From the NCBI RefSeq assembly GCF_044923475.1, contig NZ_CP137338.1, forward strand, positions 3,162,001 through 3,226,000: a stretch of DNA of 64,000 nucleotides. Reading direction: 5' to 3'. Under the pieces are notes generated by a model that saw only the letters and a list, made by a program, of their open reading frames with translations, made no database searches and was not told the origin of the DNA. Every line of letters starts with the position of its first letter. The stretch's first letter is position 1. The stretch is from JAAURS01 sp044923475 (lineage in GTDB: Bacteria > Cyanobacteriota > Cyanobacteriia > Thermosynechococcales > Thermosynechococcaceae). The position numbers and the translations under genes were made by a program. This document shows, one piece after another, positions 25,409 through 40,400 of the stretch.

Positions 25409-28400
25409 CAACCGCTTGGAGCGATCGGATTATTGCTTCGAAGGATAGTGTCGTCGGCAATGGCGATGACATCATTTTGGGGAACTTCCAACATACGGGT
25501 GCCTTAGATGCTGGCGAAAGCTATAGCCGCAGCGAAGCCATCCTGCTGCCCGCCCGCTTTGAAGGACAGTACAACCTATTCGTGCAGACCGATGCAGCGG
25601 GTCAAGTATTTGAAAACAATCTAGAGAGCAACAACAATACCCTTGCCAATAACCCGCTCAAAGTTGCCCTCCGTCCCTATGCCGATTTAGCTGTTTCGTC
25701 TGTTGCACCTGACGCGAATGCGAGTAGCGGTCAGCCCCTGACGGTCTCTTGGAGCGTCACCAACCAGGGTATCGGTACCACAGACAGCAGCAGTTGGGGC
25801 GATCGCCTGTGGTTGGCCAGCGACCCCGCAGGTCAAAACCGCGTGGCGCAGCTCGGGAGCTTTGAGCACATTGGCACCTTAGCCGTGGGCGGTAGCTATA
25901 ACCGTTCCGCAGAGGTGATTTTACCCAACGGAATTAGCGGGACTTACTACCTGGCCGTAGAAACGGGCGGTCCCTACGAGTTTCTGTATAGGGACAATAA
26001 CACCACGGTTTCCAGCGCGCTTCAGGTGGTGCTGACCCCGCCGCCAGACCTAGTGGTTACCGATATTGTCGCGCCAACGGCAATCCAGTCCGGCAGCAAA
26101 ATTGACGTGAGCTGGAGCGTGACCAATCAGGGCATCGGGAATGCAGCGACCCAATGGACCGATCAAATTTTCCTCCAAGCTTCCGGAAACCCCAACGCGC
26201 CCAAAATTGCCTTGGGTTCCTTTACCTACGGCAACGGTCTCATCGCAGGTCAGTTCTATAGTCGCTCCGAGCAGTTTACCGTCCCCTCTAATCTTCAGGG
26301 ACTGTATCAGGTCGTCGTAACCACCAATGCCAACCAGTCTCTGTTTGAGAATGGCGCGACAAGCAATAACACTACTATCGACGACCAAACCTTGCTGGTC
26401 AGCTTCCCGCCCCGCGCCGATCTTCAGGTGCAGACCGTAGAAGCGCCCTCAACCGTCTCGGCAGGGGGAACGGTCTCGGTGAAGTTTACGATTATCAACC
26501 AAGGCTCCGTCGCGACTGCCACCCCAAATTGGCAAGATAGCGTCTACCTGTCCCTCGATAACGTCATCAGCAGCGATGACGTGCTGTTGGGCAGCCTGAT
26601 TAACGGATCTGCCCTCGCGTCGGGACAAAGCTATCAATCCGAAACCGATGCCTTAGTCGTGCCGCGCCGTTTCCGAGGCCCTGTCTTTTTACTGGTGAAC
26701 GCGGATTCTGGGAATCGCGTCGATGAATCGCCCCAGGAAGGCAATAACGTTCTGGCCGTGCCCCTCAACGTGACGCCGTTACCTCCCTCAGATTTAGTCA
26801 CTAGCGATGTAGTTGCACCCAACCAAGCCTTTGATGGGTCGCGAATTGAGGTGCGCTACAAGGTGACGAATAAGGGAATTGGGGAAAGCGATCGCGATTC
26901 TTGGACGGATACGATCTGGCTGACGCGCAACCCAGACCGTCCCTCTGCCAAAGCCAGGGACAGCGCACCCGACGAGATTGAGGATTACCTGCTGGCAACC
27001 GTCACGCACAATGGTTCGCTGAAAGTCGGGGAAAGCTACGACCAGGTTGTCACGCTAACGCTGCCCGGTAAAGTGACGGGCGAGTGGTACATCACGCCCT
27101 GGTCCGATGCCTACGACATCGTGACGGAAGATACCCTCAGTATCAACATCAACCCCGACGACCCCAACGAACTAGACAACAACAACTACAAAGCTCGACC
27201 CATTACCGTACTCCTTACCCCACCGCCGGATCTGGTGGTCTCTTCGGTGGTTGCCCCGGCCCAAGCTAAGGGTGGCGATACATTCCAAGTGAGCTGGACG
27301 GTGACCAATGCAGGGAACAGCGAAACCAGCGATCGGCAATGGACGGACAAAGTTTATTTGTCCGATCGGCCTACACTCGACGCGCCCAATGCCAAGACCT
27401 GGATTCTCGGCGAAGTGCAGCGTCAGAGTGGTTTGGGTCAGGGCCAAAGCTATACCCAGAGTCTCAATGTCACGCTCTCCCCAGAAGTTTCAGGACAGTA
27501 CGTCATTGTCGTGACGGATGTTTTGAAACAAGCTTGGGAAGGACCTTACGAAGACAATAACGCAACCAATCGAGCGACTGCCGTCACGCCGATTCCCGCA
27601 GATTTGGTCGTGCGATCGATTGCGACGCAGCCTGCCAATTTCTCAGGGGAGCGTACAACGGTTGAATGGACCGTTGAGAACGCGGGCGGACCCATGTGGT
27701 CTGGCACTCGCTACTGGACCGATGAAGTCTGGATTTCCCCCGATCCGACCTTTATTAAGGAACGGGCGACCCTGCTGGGCAAATTTGCCTACGCGCCAGC
27801 CCAACCCTTAGGGACGGGAGCCAGCTATACCCAGCGCCAAGATGTAGTTCTCCCGCGCGGCATTGATGGTAAGTACTATCTCTATGTTTCAACTAACGTG
27901 CCCCAAGAGGGATTGGGCACCCTGAACAATGAAGGAAGTCTTAAGATTTATACGGCTACAGCCTATGAAGACCAGTCCAACAACCGATCGCAGGCTTCCA
28001 TTCCGGTGCAGTATCGAGAGCCGGATCTGCAGGTAACCAATTTAGTCGTGCCCGTTAGCGCGCCCAACTCCGGGCAAACTATTCCGGTCTCTTGGACCGT
28101 GACCAATACAGGTACTCGCGCCACGCGGGAAAATCGCTGGCAGGATCGGGTCTACCTGTCTCGCGATGCCTCCCTGGATATTAGCGATGTGGTGCTGTTA
28201 GAGGTCGAGCGCAAGGGAGCGCTGGATATCGGTGCGTCCTACAGCCAAACCGCAACGTTGAGACTGCCGGACGGAATTGAGGGAGACTTCTACCTGTTAG
28301 CATTTGCCGATGCCAACATCGTGAGTGTCAACGATCTTCGGGTCGATCGGGAGTATCCTGATGGCGCAAAAATCTACTTTGAAGGAGCACTGGGTCGCTC

Positions 28401-31400
28401 CTCGGCACGGGTGCCGGAATTCAAGGATGAGGGTAACAACATTACGGGTGCGGCACTGCCCATCGTATTAACGCCGCCGCCCGATCTTCAGGTTACTTCC
28501 ATCGCGGCTCCGGTGAGGACGACCATCGGTCAGTTCTTTGACGTGAGCTATACCGTCACGAATTCAGGCCCTGGCGGAACGCCCGATCGCCAAGGACAGT
28601 GGACGGATTTAATCTATCTTTCTCGCGATGAGTTCTTAGACCTACAGAGCGATCGCTACCTAGGCTCTTTCGAGCGTTCCGGCGGATTGGCAGCAGGTGC
28701 CAGCTATACCGCCAACAAATCCTTCCAAGCTCCTATGGACTTGTCGGGACCGTTCTACGTGTTTGCAATTACCGATCCGACGAATCGCAATAATCCGACA
28801 GGCAAAGTATTTGAGGGGGACAAGGAAGTCAATAATGCCAAACCCAGCGATCGGCCGCTGATCTTCGAAGTCCCACCCCCTTCGGATTTGCAGGTGGATA
28901 CGATCGCCCTTCCGTCTTCGGGCAAGTCCGGCGATCGCGTTCAAATTAGCTGGACGGGTTCCAACCACGGCATTAATTCCGCCACGGGTCAGTGGAGCGA
29001 TGCGGTGTATCTGTCTACCGATGCGGTGTGGGATATTACCGACGTATTGGTGGGGCGATCGCAGTTCAATCGCACCCTCGCACCCGGCGAATCCTATACT
29101 GGTTCGCTGGATGCGACGCTTCCGGCAGCGCTTCCTGGACCCTATCGGCCGATCGTGCGGCCCGATATTTACAACCAGATCTACGAAGCCGAGAACGAAG
29201 GTAATAACGCCACGGCCTCCGCCGATACGCTCAACCTTGCCGTGGAAGCCCTTCAGCTTGGCGTGCCTTTGCAAACCACCCTGACGACGGGTCAGAGCAG
29301 GCTGTATCAAATTACCGTCGCCCAGGGTCAAACCCTGAAGGTGACGCTGGACTCGTCCGCCGACAATGCCGCCAATGAAATCTTTGTCCGCTACGGACAA
29401 GTACCCAGCGGCACGGCCTATGACGCCAGCTATAGCGGCATCCTCGCGCCGGACCAAACTGCAATTATTCCGACGACTCAACCCGGCGTTTACTACGTGT
29501 TGGTCAAGAGTCAATCTGGACCGAGCGCAACTCCAACCAGCATTCTGGCGGACGTACTCCCCTTCAGCATCACCGATGTCGTGACCGATCGGGGGGGCGA
29601 TAGTCGCTACGTGACGGTAAATGTGGAGGGTGCCCAATTCCAACCTCAATCCATTTTGAAACTGGTGCGTCCCGGCATTGGCGAAGTGGAACCCGTACGC
29701 TACCAGACCGTAGATAGCACCCGCATCCAAGCCATCTTCGACTTCACGAACGTCCCCCACGGACTCTACGACGTAAAGGTGATTAACCCCGATGGTAGAA
29801 CGGCGATCGTGCCCTACCGCTACCTGGTCGAGCGCACCATCGAGCCAGACGTTACCGTTGGTCTAGGCGGGCCAAGGGTCTTGGCTCCTGGCGATACGGG
29901 AACCTACGGGGTTTCCATCCAGAGCCTCACGAACGTCGATACACCCTACGTCAACTTCGAATTTGGCGTGCAGGAACTGGGGACGAACGATTACTTGCTG
30001 GGTCTCTTCGGTCGGGCAGCGGCGGAACTGGGCGTTACCGAGCTGCCCTACGTCACCTTTGCAACGAACCTGCGCGGCGCGCCGGAAGGATCGCTGAACA
30101 ATTTACCTTGGGCCAGTCTGAAATCCGAGGTGAATACCAACGGCCAGAATCTAGCGCCGGGTTACGTTTTTGACCTCGCCACCCGCGATTTTGCGGGCGC
30201 GACGTTCAATGCCGAAATCTACAAGCGGTTTGCAGAATTACTGGCAAAAGATCCCGATGCCCTCAGGGGTTACGACGTTGAAGACGGTCGCATCGCGTTT
30301 AAGTTCAATGTCACGGCGGCAGCGACAGTTCTGACCCGCGATGAGTTTGTGGTGCTGCAAACGGAAGAAGCGCTGAACTTGCGCGATCGCATTCTTGCGG
30401 ATGCCAATGCAACCCAGGGGCTGCAAGTGTTGGCCTCCAATGCCGAGACTTGGACGACCGCCTACCTGGCGGCGCTAGAAAGTGCGGGGTTACTGCGCCC
30501 AGAAAATCAAGCGCCTCCGCTGCGCCAAGATCCGCTGGTGGTGAGTCTGACGGCAACCTTGGCCACAGGGATTCTGGCTGGACCCGTAGGCGAACAGATC
30601 CGTACCGATGGCAATCTGGTGGCGTTCTTCGAGCAGGTGCGCCAATGGTACGGCCACGATGCAACCCTGATTGCACCCAACGGACAGCAGACGCCCAGTG
30701 CGGCGGAGTACGACTTGGGTCTTTCCCACCCCACCCGCTTTGAAACCTTTAACGTCTACGTCCCCTACGGCGAAGCGCGGGTCGATTTACCCGCTTCTGT
30801 GCCCATTCCCAAACCGAACTTTGCAGGGTTCTTGAACGCCGCTGGCGCGACGACGGATCTGTCTGGCATCAGCGGTCCGGTTGGGTTTGGAGTGCAGGGG
30901 TTAGTGCCTCTGGGTCAAGCCTTGCCCTATACCATCCAGTTTGAAAATGCGGCTAGCGCTAGCGCTGCCGTCGGCGAAGTCCGCATCGTGAGCCAATTGG
31001 ATGCCGACCTCGACACGCGTCAGTTCAAGCTAGGCGACATTCAGTTGGGCGATATTCAAGTGCATCTCCCCACCGGGCGCGGCAGCTTCCAGGGCGATTT
31101 CGACTTCACGCGCCAGAAAGGCTTTATTCTGCGGGTGAGTGCGGGGTTAGATCCGCTCTCTAATACGGCAACTTGGCTGTTACAGGCGATCGACCCCAAA
31201 ACGGGCGAAGTGATTCAGGACACCAGTCGCGGGTTGCTGCTGCCCAACGACGCGAAGGGTAACGGTAGCGGATGGGTAACCTATACGGCCCAAGCCAAGG
31301 CCGATATTGCGACGGGGACTGAAATTACCAGTCAGGCCAAGATTCTCTACAATACCGCAGCGCCTCTGGATACCCCTGTCATCACCAACGTAGTGGATGC

Positions 31401-34400
31401 CGAGGCTCCCACGACAGTGCTGACGGCGAAATCGCTCCCAGCAGACAGCAATACCTACCAGGTCAACTGGACGGCGACGGATGACGAGAACGGGTCGGGC
31501 GTGAAGCACGTCACGGTTTACGTGGCAGAGGACGGCGGCGACTTTAAGATTTGGCAGCGCCAAACGATGGAAACCAGCGGCTTCTATACCGGACGCGCGG
31601 GCCATACCTATGAATTCCTGGCTCTAGCGACGGACAATGCCGGAAACCAAGAACAGCCCATTCTCAATCAGGCGGTACCCGACGACGGCTCGCGAGTGAA
31701 TTTAGGCGCGCTGCCCAGTTTCGATCGCACCACGGCTCCCGACCTCGGTCCCGCGCCCGCACCGACGCAACTTTCGACCAATCGACTCTTTATCGAAGCG
31801 CAGCAGGCGATTCCTAACGCTCCTGTGACTTCCAATCCTTCGGAATTCAAACAGGTGCTGCGGCCCTTTACGGCCCAGGCTTTTGCCACGGGATTTCCTC
31901 AGAGCCATGCCAATATCGGTCCCATGGCGATTTTGCCCCTAGCAGACGGCTCGGCTATTATTAGCGGGGGCGACAATCGCGGATCGCTGTATCGGGTTTC
32001 CGTGGAAGGCGGCGCTGTGGGCGCACCCTTTGCGAAACTTCCCTACCCAGTCTTCGACCTGAAACAGGCGGCGGATGGGACGCTGTGGGCCGCAACGGGC
32101 GGCGGGCCGCTGCTCCATTTAGACGCGCAAACGGGCGTTATTTTAGGTCAGTATGGCGATGGTATTACCCAGGCCGTTGCCATTTCTCCTACCACAGGAT
32201 CGATCTATCTCTCTTCCGGCGATGGCATAGAACTCTTTAACCCCACAACGGAGCGATTTACCCACTACAGCGACCTGCGCGTCGGAAATTTGGCCTTTGC
32301 TCCCGATGGGTCTTTATGGGCTGCAACTTGGCCGGAGCGAACCGATGTGGTGCGCTTTGATGAAGACAACAAACCCCGGCGGATGCTGAGCTTTGCAACG
32401 CCGATCGACTCGATCGCCTTTGGAAAAACGGGAAGTATTTTAGAAGGACTCCTGTTTGTCTCCCACAACAGCGGCGCGAAACCCGCAGATGGCAGCGAAC
32501 TGACGATGGTCGATTTGGCGACGCTGCGGAAAGTTTCCGTCGCCAAGGGCGGCAGTCGCGGCGACATTGTAGAGACGACCGCCGACGGCAGCGTGCTACT
32601 GAGCCAGTCCCTCCAAGTCGATAAGCTGAACCCGGTCTTGGTGCCGCGCATTGTCTCGGTAAATCCGGCTCCAGGGGCGACCCTGGCCCTACCTTTGGGG
32701 ACGATTTCGGTGCGCTTCGACCAGGATATGGATTCGGCTTCGGTGCTGAATCCGGCAAACTACGCGCTGATCGGCTCTACTCAAGGGGCGATCGCCATCC
32801 AGTCCATCCAATACAACCCGACCACGCGCACGGCGATCGTGGCCTTCGACTCCCTCAACCCCGATGTCTATACCCTCAACGTATCCCAAGCCCTCAAGAG
32901 CAAGGCAGGGCTGACGCTGAAGGAAGGCTATACCGAACAGTTCACGGCTATTTCTGACTTCCTGGCCCAAGTGGATCTGCAATTTAGCAACCCGCGATCG
33001 GATCGGGCGACGCAGACGATTTCCTACGATGTGACGATTCGCAATACCGCAGACTACGACTTGCTGTTGCCTGTTGCGTTAGTCCTCAATCCTGCTGACG
33101 GCTTTACAGGAACGCCCACGGGCGCAATTCAGACCGCTCAAGGTTCCTACCTGCTGGATCTGTCGAGCAGCTTGCCCGACGGTCGCCTAGCCGCTGGAGC
33201 TTCTATTACCGGGCGCACCATTACGATTAGCGACCCCGACCATCTCCGCATTGAGTTCACTCCTGGCGTATACGCGCTGCCCTACCCGAACCAGGCTCCA
33301 GTGGTGACTTCGACTCCAGTGGCGGGGGCGATCGCCAACCAACCCTACACCTATCAAGTCAGTGCCAACGACCCCGATGGGGCGGTGCTCAGCTATTTGC
33401 TCTATAAAGGCCCTGAGGGAATGACAGTGAATCAAACCACTGGACTCTTGTCTTGGCAACCCACAGCTAATAGTCCTTCCACGACTGAAGTCATCCTGCG
33501 GGTCTACGATACGCGGGGCGGCTATACTACTCAATCCTTTACGCTTCAGGTGGCAGGCGGCAATCGTCCGCCCATGCTGACGCCGTTACCTGCTAACGTT
33601 CGAGGTCGAGAAGGACAGGCGCTTCAGGTGGCTATTTCTGCCAATGACCCTGACAATAACCGTCTCACCTACTGGGCAGACCAACTCCCCCCCGGTGCGG
33701 TATTCGACCCCGAGACGCGCACTTTAAGCTGGACGCCCGGATTTGAAGCCGCAGGAACCTACGAGAACGTGCAGTTCACCGTCAGCGATGGGGTGAATGC
33801 GGTTACGCAGACGACCACAATCCTAATTGCTCCGGTGAATCAGGCTCCGGCATTAATTAAACCGAGCGATCGCACGGTACGAGAAGGCGAGACGATTCGC
33901 TTCCAGCTTCAGGGACAGGATCCTGAGGGTGCGACGCTGACCTATTTCAGTAACTTGCTACCAGGTGGTGCAGTATTAGATCCCAAGACGGGCTTGTTTG
34001 AATGGACGCCGACTTACTTCCAGGCCGGAACGTTTGAGATTCCGTTTATCGTTAGCGATGGTAGTACTACCGCTACCCAGACGGTGAAGCTGACGGTGCT
34101 GAATGTGAATGCAGCGCCTGAGTTTGAGGGGTTAACCCCTTGGCAAGTTGCAGAAGGTCAGCAGGTGCGCTTCCGAGCGTTTGCGTTTGATGCGGATAAT
34201 CCTGGCTTTATCCCTCAAGATCGCAGCAGCAGCGGTCAGCTCACGATCCAAGAAGGCAGCAATCCGACCGTGAGCTATACGGTCAGCGGATTACCTACGG
34301 GAGCGAGTTTCGATCCCGTCACGGCAATGTTTAGCTGGACTCCTGGCTATAGCCAAGCCGGGACTTATGCGGTGAGCTTTACGGCGACTGATGATGGCAA

Positions 34401-37400
34401 TGGGACGGGTGTGCCTTTATCCACGACGTTTACGGTGCCCATTACGGTGGGGAATACCAATCGATCGCCGGAGATTGCCCCAATTTCCAACGAAACCCTC
34501 GCCCGTGGCGATGTGCGGGAGTTGGTTTTACAGGCAACGGATCCAGAAGGAAATCCGCTGCAACTGACTCTCTCTACTTTGAATGGGTATGCGTTACCGA
34601 GTTTTGTGACCTTTACGGACAATGGCAATGGAACGGCGCTGCTGCGAGTTGCGCCGGGAGATGGCGATCGCGGGGATTACACGCTCACCTTAACTGCTGC
34701 GGATAGCGGAGACGGCGGCGGTGCGGGGGCGATCCAGTCCGTCAGTACTTCCTTTGTGGTGTCGGTGAATACGGTCAACGAGCGGCCTGTATTCGACCCG
34801 ATTGGGGATAAGGTTGCAGTTGTGGGCGAACCGCTGGAATTTGTGGTTCGGGTGCGGGATCTGGATCAGGAGCCGTTGAGTTTTGCGGTTCAGGGTCTGC
34901 CGACGGGTGCGACGTTGACGCCGCTGCCAATCTACGGACAGGCGCGGTTTAGCTGGACGCCGACTGCTGCGGATTTAGGGAATTACGATCTGAACTTCCA
35001 GGTGGAAGATAGCAGAACTTTGGGCGACCAGCAGGCGGTGCGCTTGGTGGTACGCAATACCAATGCGGCTCCGGTACTGGCGACCGTGGGGACTGTGACG
35101 GTTCAGGAAAATCAGGCCCTCACGCTGCCGCTGGTGGCGACGGATAGTGATGGCGATCGGCTTACCTATGCGGCGACGAATCTGCCTGCTGGGGCGAAGT
35201 TAGATGCGCTGACAGGTGTTTTGAGTTGGACGCCTTCGCTGTTCCAGGCTGGAACGTATGCGGGGATTCAAGTCACGGCGACGGATGGGAATCGCAGCAG
35301 CACGCAGACCTTTAGTATTACGGTCAACAATGTGAATCAGGCTCCGGTGTTAGTGCCGTTGCCGATTCAGTCGGGTCGGGAGAATGTGCCGCTTCAGTTT
35401 TCGCTGGCAGCGACGGATATCGATCGCGATTCTGTCATCTATCGGGCAGTGACGCCGTTGCCATCGGGCGCTTCTCTGGATTCGCGGACGGGGACGTTCC
35501 GCTGGACGCCGGGTTACGAGCAGGCTGGAGACTATACGTTCCGCTTTGAGGCGACGGATCCGCAGGGAAGTACGAGCGAAATTGCGGTGGCGGTGAAGAT
35601 CGATAACGTCAATCGCGCGCCTGCAATTAGCGTTTCCGATCGCAGTGCAGTACTAGGCCAGCCGTTGGTCTTCCAGGTGGCAGGCAGCGACCCAGATCTC
35701 AATACCACGCTCGTCTATTCGGCGAAGAATCTGCCGGATGGGGCGACGTTGAATGCCAGTACGGGTGAGTTCCGTTGGACGCCGGGACCTGGGCAGGCGG
35801 GTAGCTATACGCTCAATTTTGAGGTGAGCGATGGGGAAAGTACTCGCAGCCGGACTTCGGTCATTCAGGTGGGGACGCGCTTTGCGGCTCCGCTAGTGAC
35901 GCTCGAACAAACGCCGAGTTTTGCGGTGGTGCCGGGTCAGGCGGTGTTGCTCCATGCGATCGCGGACAGTCAAGCCGACATCAATTCCATCACCCTCACC
36001 GTAAACGGTCAGCCTGTCACCCTAGATAGTCAGGGCAGAGCGACTTATACGCCGACAACGCCTGGCCGATTGACGGTAGAGGCTATTGCTACGGATGCCG
36101 ATGGTTTAGTCGGTCGCACGAGTTCGATTCTGAAGGTGCGCGATCCGTTGGATCTGTTTGCGCCTGTGGTTTCCCTCGATCGCACTTTAGCCTTGGAGCC
36201 GTTGACTGCGGCACGGGCGCTGCGCGGTTCGGTGGCGGATTCCAATTTGGATGAGTGGACGCTGGAGTTGGGCGATTTTGCTGGCGGCAGCTTCCAGGTC
36301 ATCGCTCGGGGCAATACGCCTCTAGACAATGCGCTGGCTCAGTTGGATCCGGCGGCGTTGGCGAATGGGTTCTATCAGGTGCGGCTGACGGCGACGGATC
36401 TCAGCGGTCGCATCAGCACGACGCAGCTTGCCTTTGAGGTGAACAGCGCGGTGAAGTCTGCCCAGTATGTCAAGGTTCAGACGGATCTCTCGGTTAATTT
36501 GGGCGGCACGACGCTGAATTTGGTGCGCGCTTACGATTCGCTCAATGCAACTGATGCGGGCGAGTTTGGCTACGGTTGGTGCTTGGCGAATGCGGAAACG
36601 AATCTTCAAACGAACGTACCGCTGACGGGTCAGGAGCAGTTTGGGATTTACAGTCCGCTCCAGGAAGGCACGCGGCTGTATTTGACGCTGCCGACGGGAG
36701 AACGGGTTGGGTTTACGTTTGCGCCTCAGGTGCAGTCTCAACCGGGTGCGATCTACTACACGCCTGCTTGGGTGGCGGATAGTGGCGTAACGTATCGATT
36801 GGATTCGGCGCAGACGTTGCTCAGCCGTGGGGAGGATCGGTTCTACGATCTGAAGACGGCGCAGGCTTATAACCCGGCGAGTGGGGCGTTTGATGGGGCT
36901 GCCTATACGCTGACGGCGGCGGATGGGACGATTTATCGTCTTGACGCGCAAGGTGTGGTGCAGGAGCAGGTGAATCCGAATGGGTCTCGCTTTGCGTTTA
37001 GCGATGGCGGCATTGTGAGTTCGACGGGCGAGTCGATTCGGTTTGTCCAGGACGATCGGGGTCGTCTGACGCAGATTACGGCGTCGAATGGGGCGACGGT
37101 TTCTTACACCTATGACGATCTGGGTAATTTGACAATGGTGCGGAATCTCTCGCAGGGGGTTTCGCAGCGATATGGCTATGATGCGGCGCATCGGTTGACG
37201 CTGGCGTCGGCGTTGGGTCAGTCGGGCGAGAGTGTGGTGTATGGGGCGGGTGCGCCGCTGGTGCGGTCTATCCAGGCGGATCTGGGTGGGGTGTATCAGT
37301 TTATGTCGGCGGGTGCGGTTTCGGGTTCGCTGAATGCGGGGGAAACGCAGCGCTATACGTTTAGCCTGAGAGATTCTGAGATTCAAACCACGGCGGCGGA

Positions 37401-40400
37401 TTTTGTGCTGATTGGCGTGGATGTTTCGGCGACTTCTGGGTTGTTGCCTGGTTTGCCTGGAATTGCGGGGTTGACGCCGTTGGTGTCTCGCGCGAGCGGG
37501 ACGGATGCTTACGGGCTGTTTGCCATTGAGAAGGGCGGGTTGAATTTGCTGGAGCTATCCGGTTTGGGTGGTTCGGCTGGCAACTACAGGATCGATCTAT
37601 CTATTACTGGCGATTTGAATCGCGATGGGTTGGTAGATGGGGCGGATAGTCAGTTGTTGAGTTTGGCGCTGGGTAGCCGCGCTGGAGATGCTGGGTATCG
37701 GACTTCCTATGACCTGAACCGCGATTTTGCGATCGATTGGACGGATGTTCAGATTCTGGGTAGCAATTATGGGTTTATTGCGAATCGTCCACCTGTCATT
37801 ACGCCGAGTGCGATTTTGACCCATAAGGATTTGGAGACGTTGGTTTCGCTGACGGATAAGGTCAAAGACCCTGAGGGAGATGCAGTATTCTATCGGTTGT
37901 TGAATCCGGTAAATGGATCGGTACAGATTAGTCCTGATGGGAAGGGGTTAATTTTCGTCCCAACACCGGATTTCTCAGGGACAGCAGCTTTTGATCTGAT
38001 TGCAGATGACGGATTTAGTAGTTCGGCGAAAGCCACGTTTACGTTGAGTGTGAGCAGTGCTCCCTTAAGCAATCTAGAATTTGTTACTGGTGTAGTACGC
38101 CTGGAGACGGGGGATAGTCAAGTTTTACAGGTAGAGGGTGACTTTGCAGATCAAGAAAATGTACTACTGCCCTGGTCGTACCTCAATCTAAGCAGTGAAA
38201 ATCCCACAGTTATTGGTGTTAGTCTGGGTCAGGCAACGGGTCTTAACAATGGGCTTTCTATTCTTAAGGCAGGCCGCGACGGTATACAAGCAGTGACTGT
38301 GGCGCGTGTCGGTCAGATCCCAACTCCTCAAAATCAACAAGAACTTTATATCACCATTGCAGAGGAACAGGGACTAAAGTTATATCCTCAAGCTGTAACG
38401 CTGGTTGAAGGCGGGAAGCGACAATTACTCGTTAGCATTAACGACCTGCCAACTTCTCCAGACTTACGGTCAATTAGCAGTGGTACGCGCTACTTTGTGA
38501 GCAATTCTCAAGTGCTTCAGGTAAGTGAGACCGGGTTGATTACGGCACTTGATGAAGGGGTGGCAACGGTCACAGTAATAAATGCGGGCACTTTGGTAAC
38601 GGTACCTGTTCAGGTACAACTGCCCAGCTTCAACTCGGCTGTTTTGGGAACGAAGGGTGGTGCGGTGTTGGCTGCTGACGGAGCACTAGTGACCATTGCA
38701 CCAGGAGCAATGCTGACTGATGCAACGGTCAGCATTCACCAAATTGCTCAATCTAACCTGCCACTGGCATTACCCGATACTTTTGCGTTTGCAGGTGCGT
38801 TCCAGCTTGAGGTAGGTAGTCAGGCTCTGGATATACCCGCGCAGATTGCAATACCTGCCCCAGAAGACTTGGCGGCTGGGACTGAAGTTTTCTTTATGCG
38901 ACTGGATAAGGTTCCCGATAATAATGGAGTCTTACAACCTGTGTGGGTGGTCGAAGAGTCAGGCGTTGTTGGGGCAGATGGTATTATTCGCACTCAATCT
39001 CCTCCTTGGCCAGGAGCGAGAGTCACAGGCACATACACCTTAGCAGTGCCTAAGTTTCGCTACAAAATTATTGAAGCCGTCTTGCCAACTAGCTTAATGC
39101 CCCTTGCCCTTGGTTTACCCACTTATGGAACCTTTGCTGGAACCTATGCGAGCTTGTTTGGTCAAGCAGCCACTCGCTTCACTGCTGGCGCTGCGATAAT
39201 CGCAAGAGGAATTCAAGATCTTATTAACCAAACCGAAACTGTTCCAATTCCTGTTTTTGGAGATGAGATATTAGACCAATTCACAACCAGAACAGCTTTC
39301 GAGTTTTCTAAAGACTTTATTGTGATACCTCAAGTTGGTTTTCCTTACCCCGCAGTAGCTGGGGTGTCTCTCAACTTGGGGCAACTCTCGCCTCAAGGTA
39401 ACCCGATTGCACAATTAAGCGCTCCACCTTTAACTCAGTCGCTACCTCCCTTATCACCCGTCATTGACAGAGTAATAGTTGATTTTGACACTCAAGGCGC
39501 ATTTCTAAAAGTAAGGGCAAAAAATTTACCTGCCATACCAACAAATAACGCTCAAATACCACAGAGTGACAATCAGCTATTTCTAGAGGTGAAATATGGC
39601 TCAACAACTGACAGAATTCATGACTTACAGCAAAAACAAGTACCTGAAAGCGATTTTCAAGACATTACAGTACGTCTGCCAAAATCCGTTCCGTATAGCA
39701 GCGACCTAATCATTTCTGTTATTTATGGAGTTAAAAGTGGCGACGATCTAATTAAATATCCTAGCCAGCCTGTTAGCTTCTACGTTGACTATTTTGACAG
39801 AATTTTAGCAGCAAACCCGCTTTCTGATTCCGTAACAGTGATCAATGCTAATAAAGCGAAACAGATAGTAGATCAATCTGGCAGCGCTAATTTACTGCTG
39901 GCAAGCATCTCGTTAGGTGCAGGAGCTAGACCTCGATATGTTGCTTCATTTGAAGATCGCGCTTATATACCTCTTGAAGGTAATAGTTCTGTAGCAGTTA
40001 TTGATGTAATTGGTCTTAGAGAACTCGATGCTAATCCTTACGATTCAGCTATAGAACGTATCTCTCTACCCTCTGGTTCTCAACCTTCATTTATTGTGAT
40101 TGGGGAGAAGGGTAAGTATGCTTACGTAGGAGATCGAGCGGCTGGAATGATATATGTCATTAACACCGATCCAGAATCACCTCCTAAGGTAGATGAATCT
40201 GGAAATATATTTCCTACATACAATACTCTTGTCAAGAGTATTAAAATTCCTAATGCAACTCAAATCAATCGTCTAGCAATTAATAACACAGGAACATTAC
40301 TCTTTGCGACAACAGCCAAGAAAGGTAGTGATGGTTCATTTTCTAATGGTTCAATTGCTGTAATTAACGTCGATCTACAAGACAAGGAAAGGCTTAATTC

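Noticed and set aside
25386..25500. Recoding or splicing that would read through the MITE
   Set aside because: The element adds 100 bp and contains a stop in the incoming frame; no slippery site or intron core is seen, and the same element outside the gene argues for plain insertion.
28660..29760. Minus-strand 366-codon frame opposite CARDB modules
   Set aside because: The sense frame is clearly a CARDB/PPC array; the antisense protein resembles nothing and reflects codon-aligned openness of GC-rich sense DNA.
36450..37240. RHS toxin delivery shell
   Set aside because: Only a handful of YD units and no core-associated cleavage motif; it is a short RHS-like insert in an adhesin-like array.
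36322..37386. Long minus-strand Arg-rich frame (354 codons) opposite the giant gene
   Set aside because: It is a shadow of G-ending codons on the plus strand; no domain, low-complexity composition, no start context. Unlike the pentapeptide frames it shows no recognisable family.
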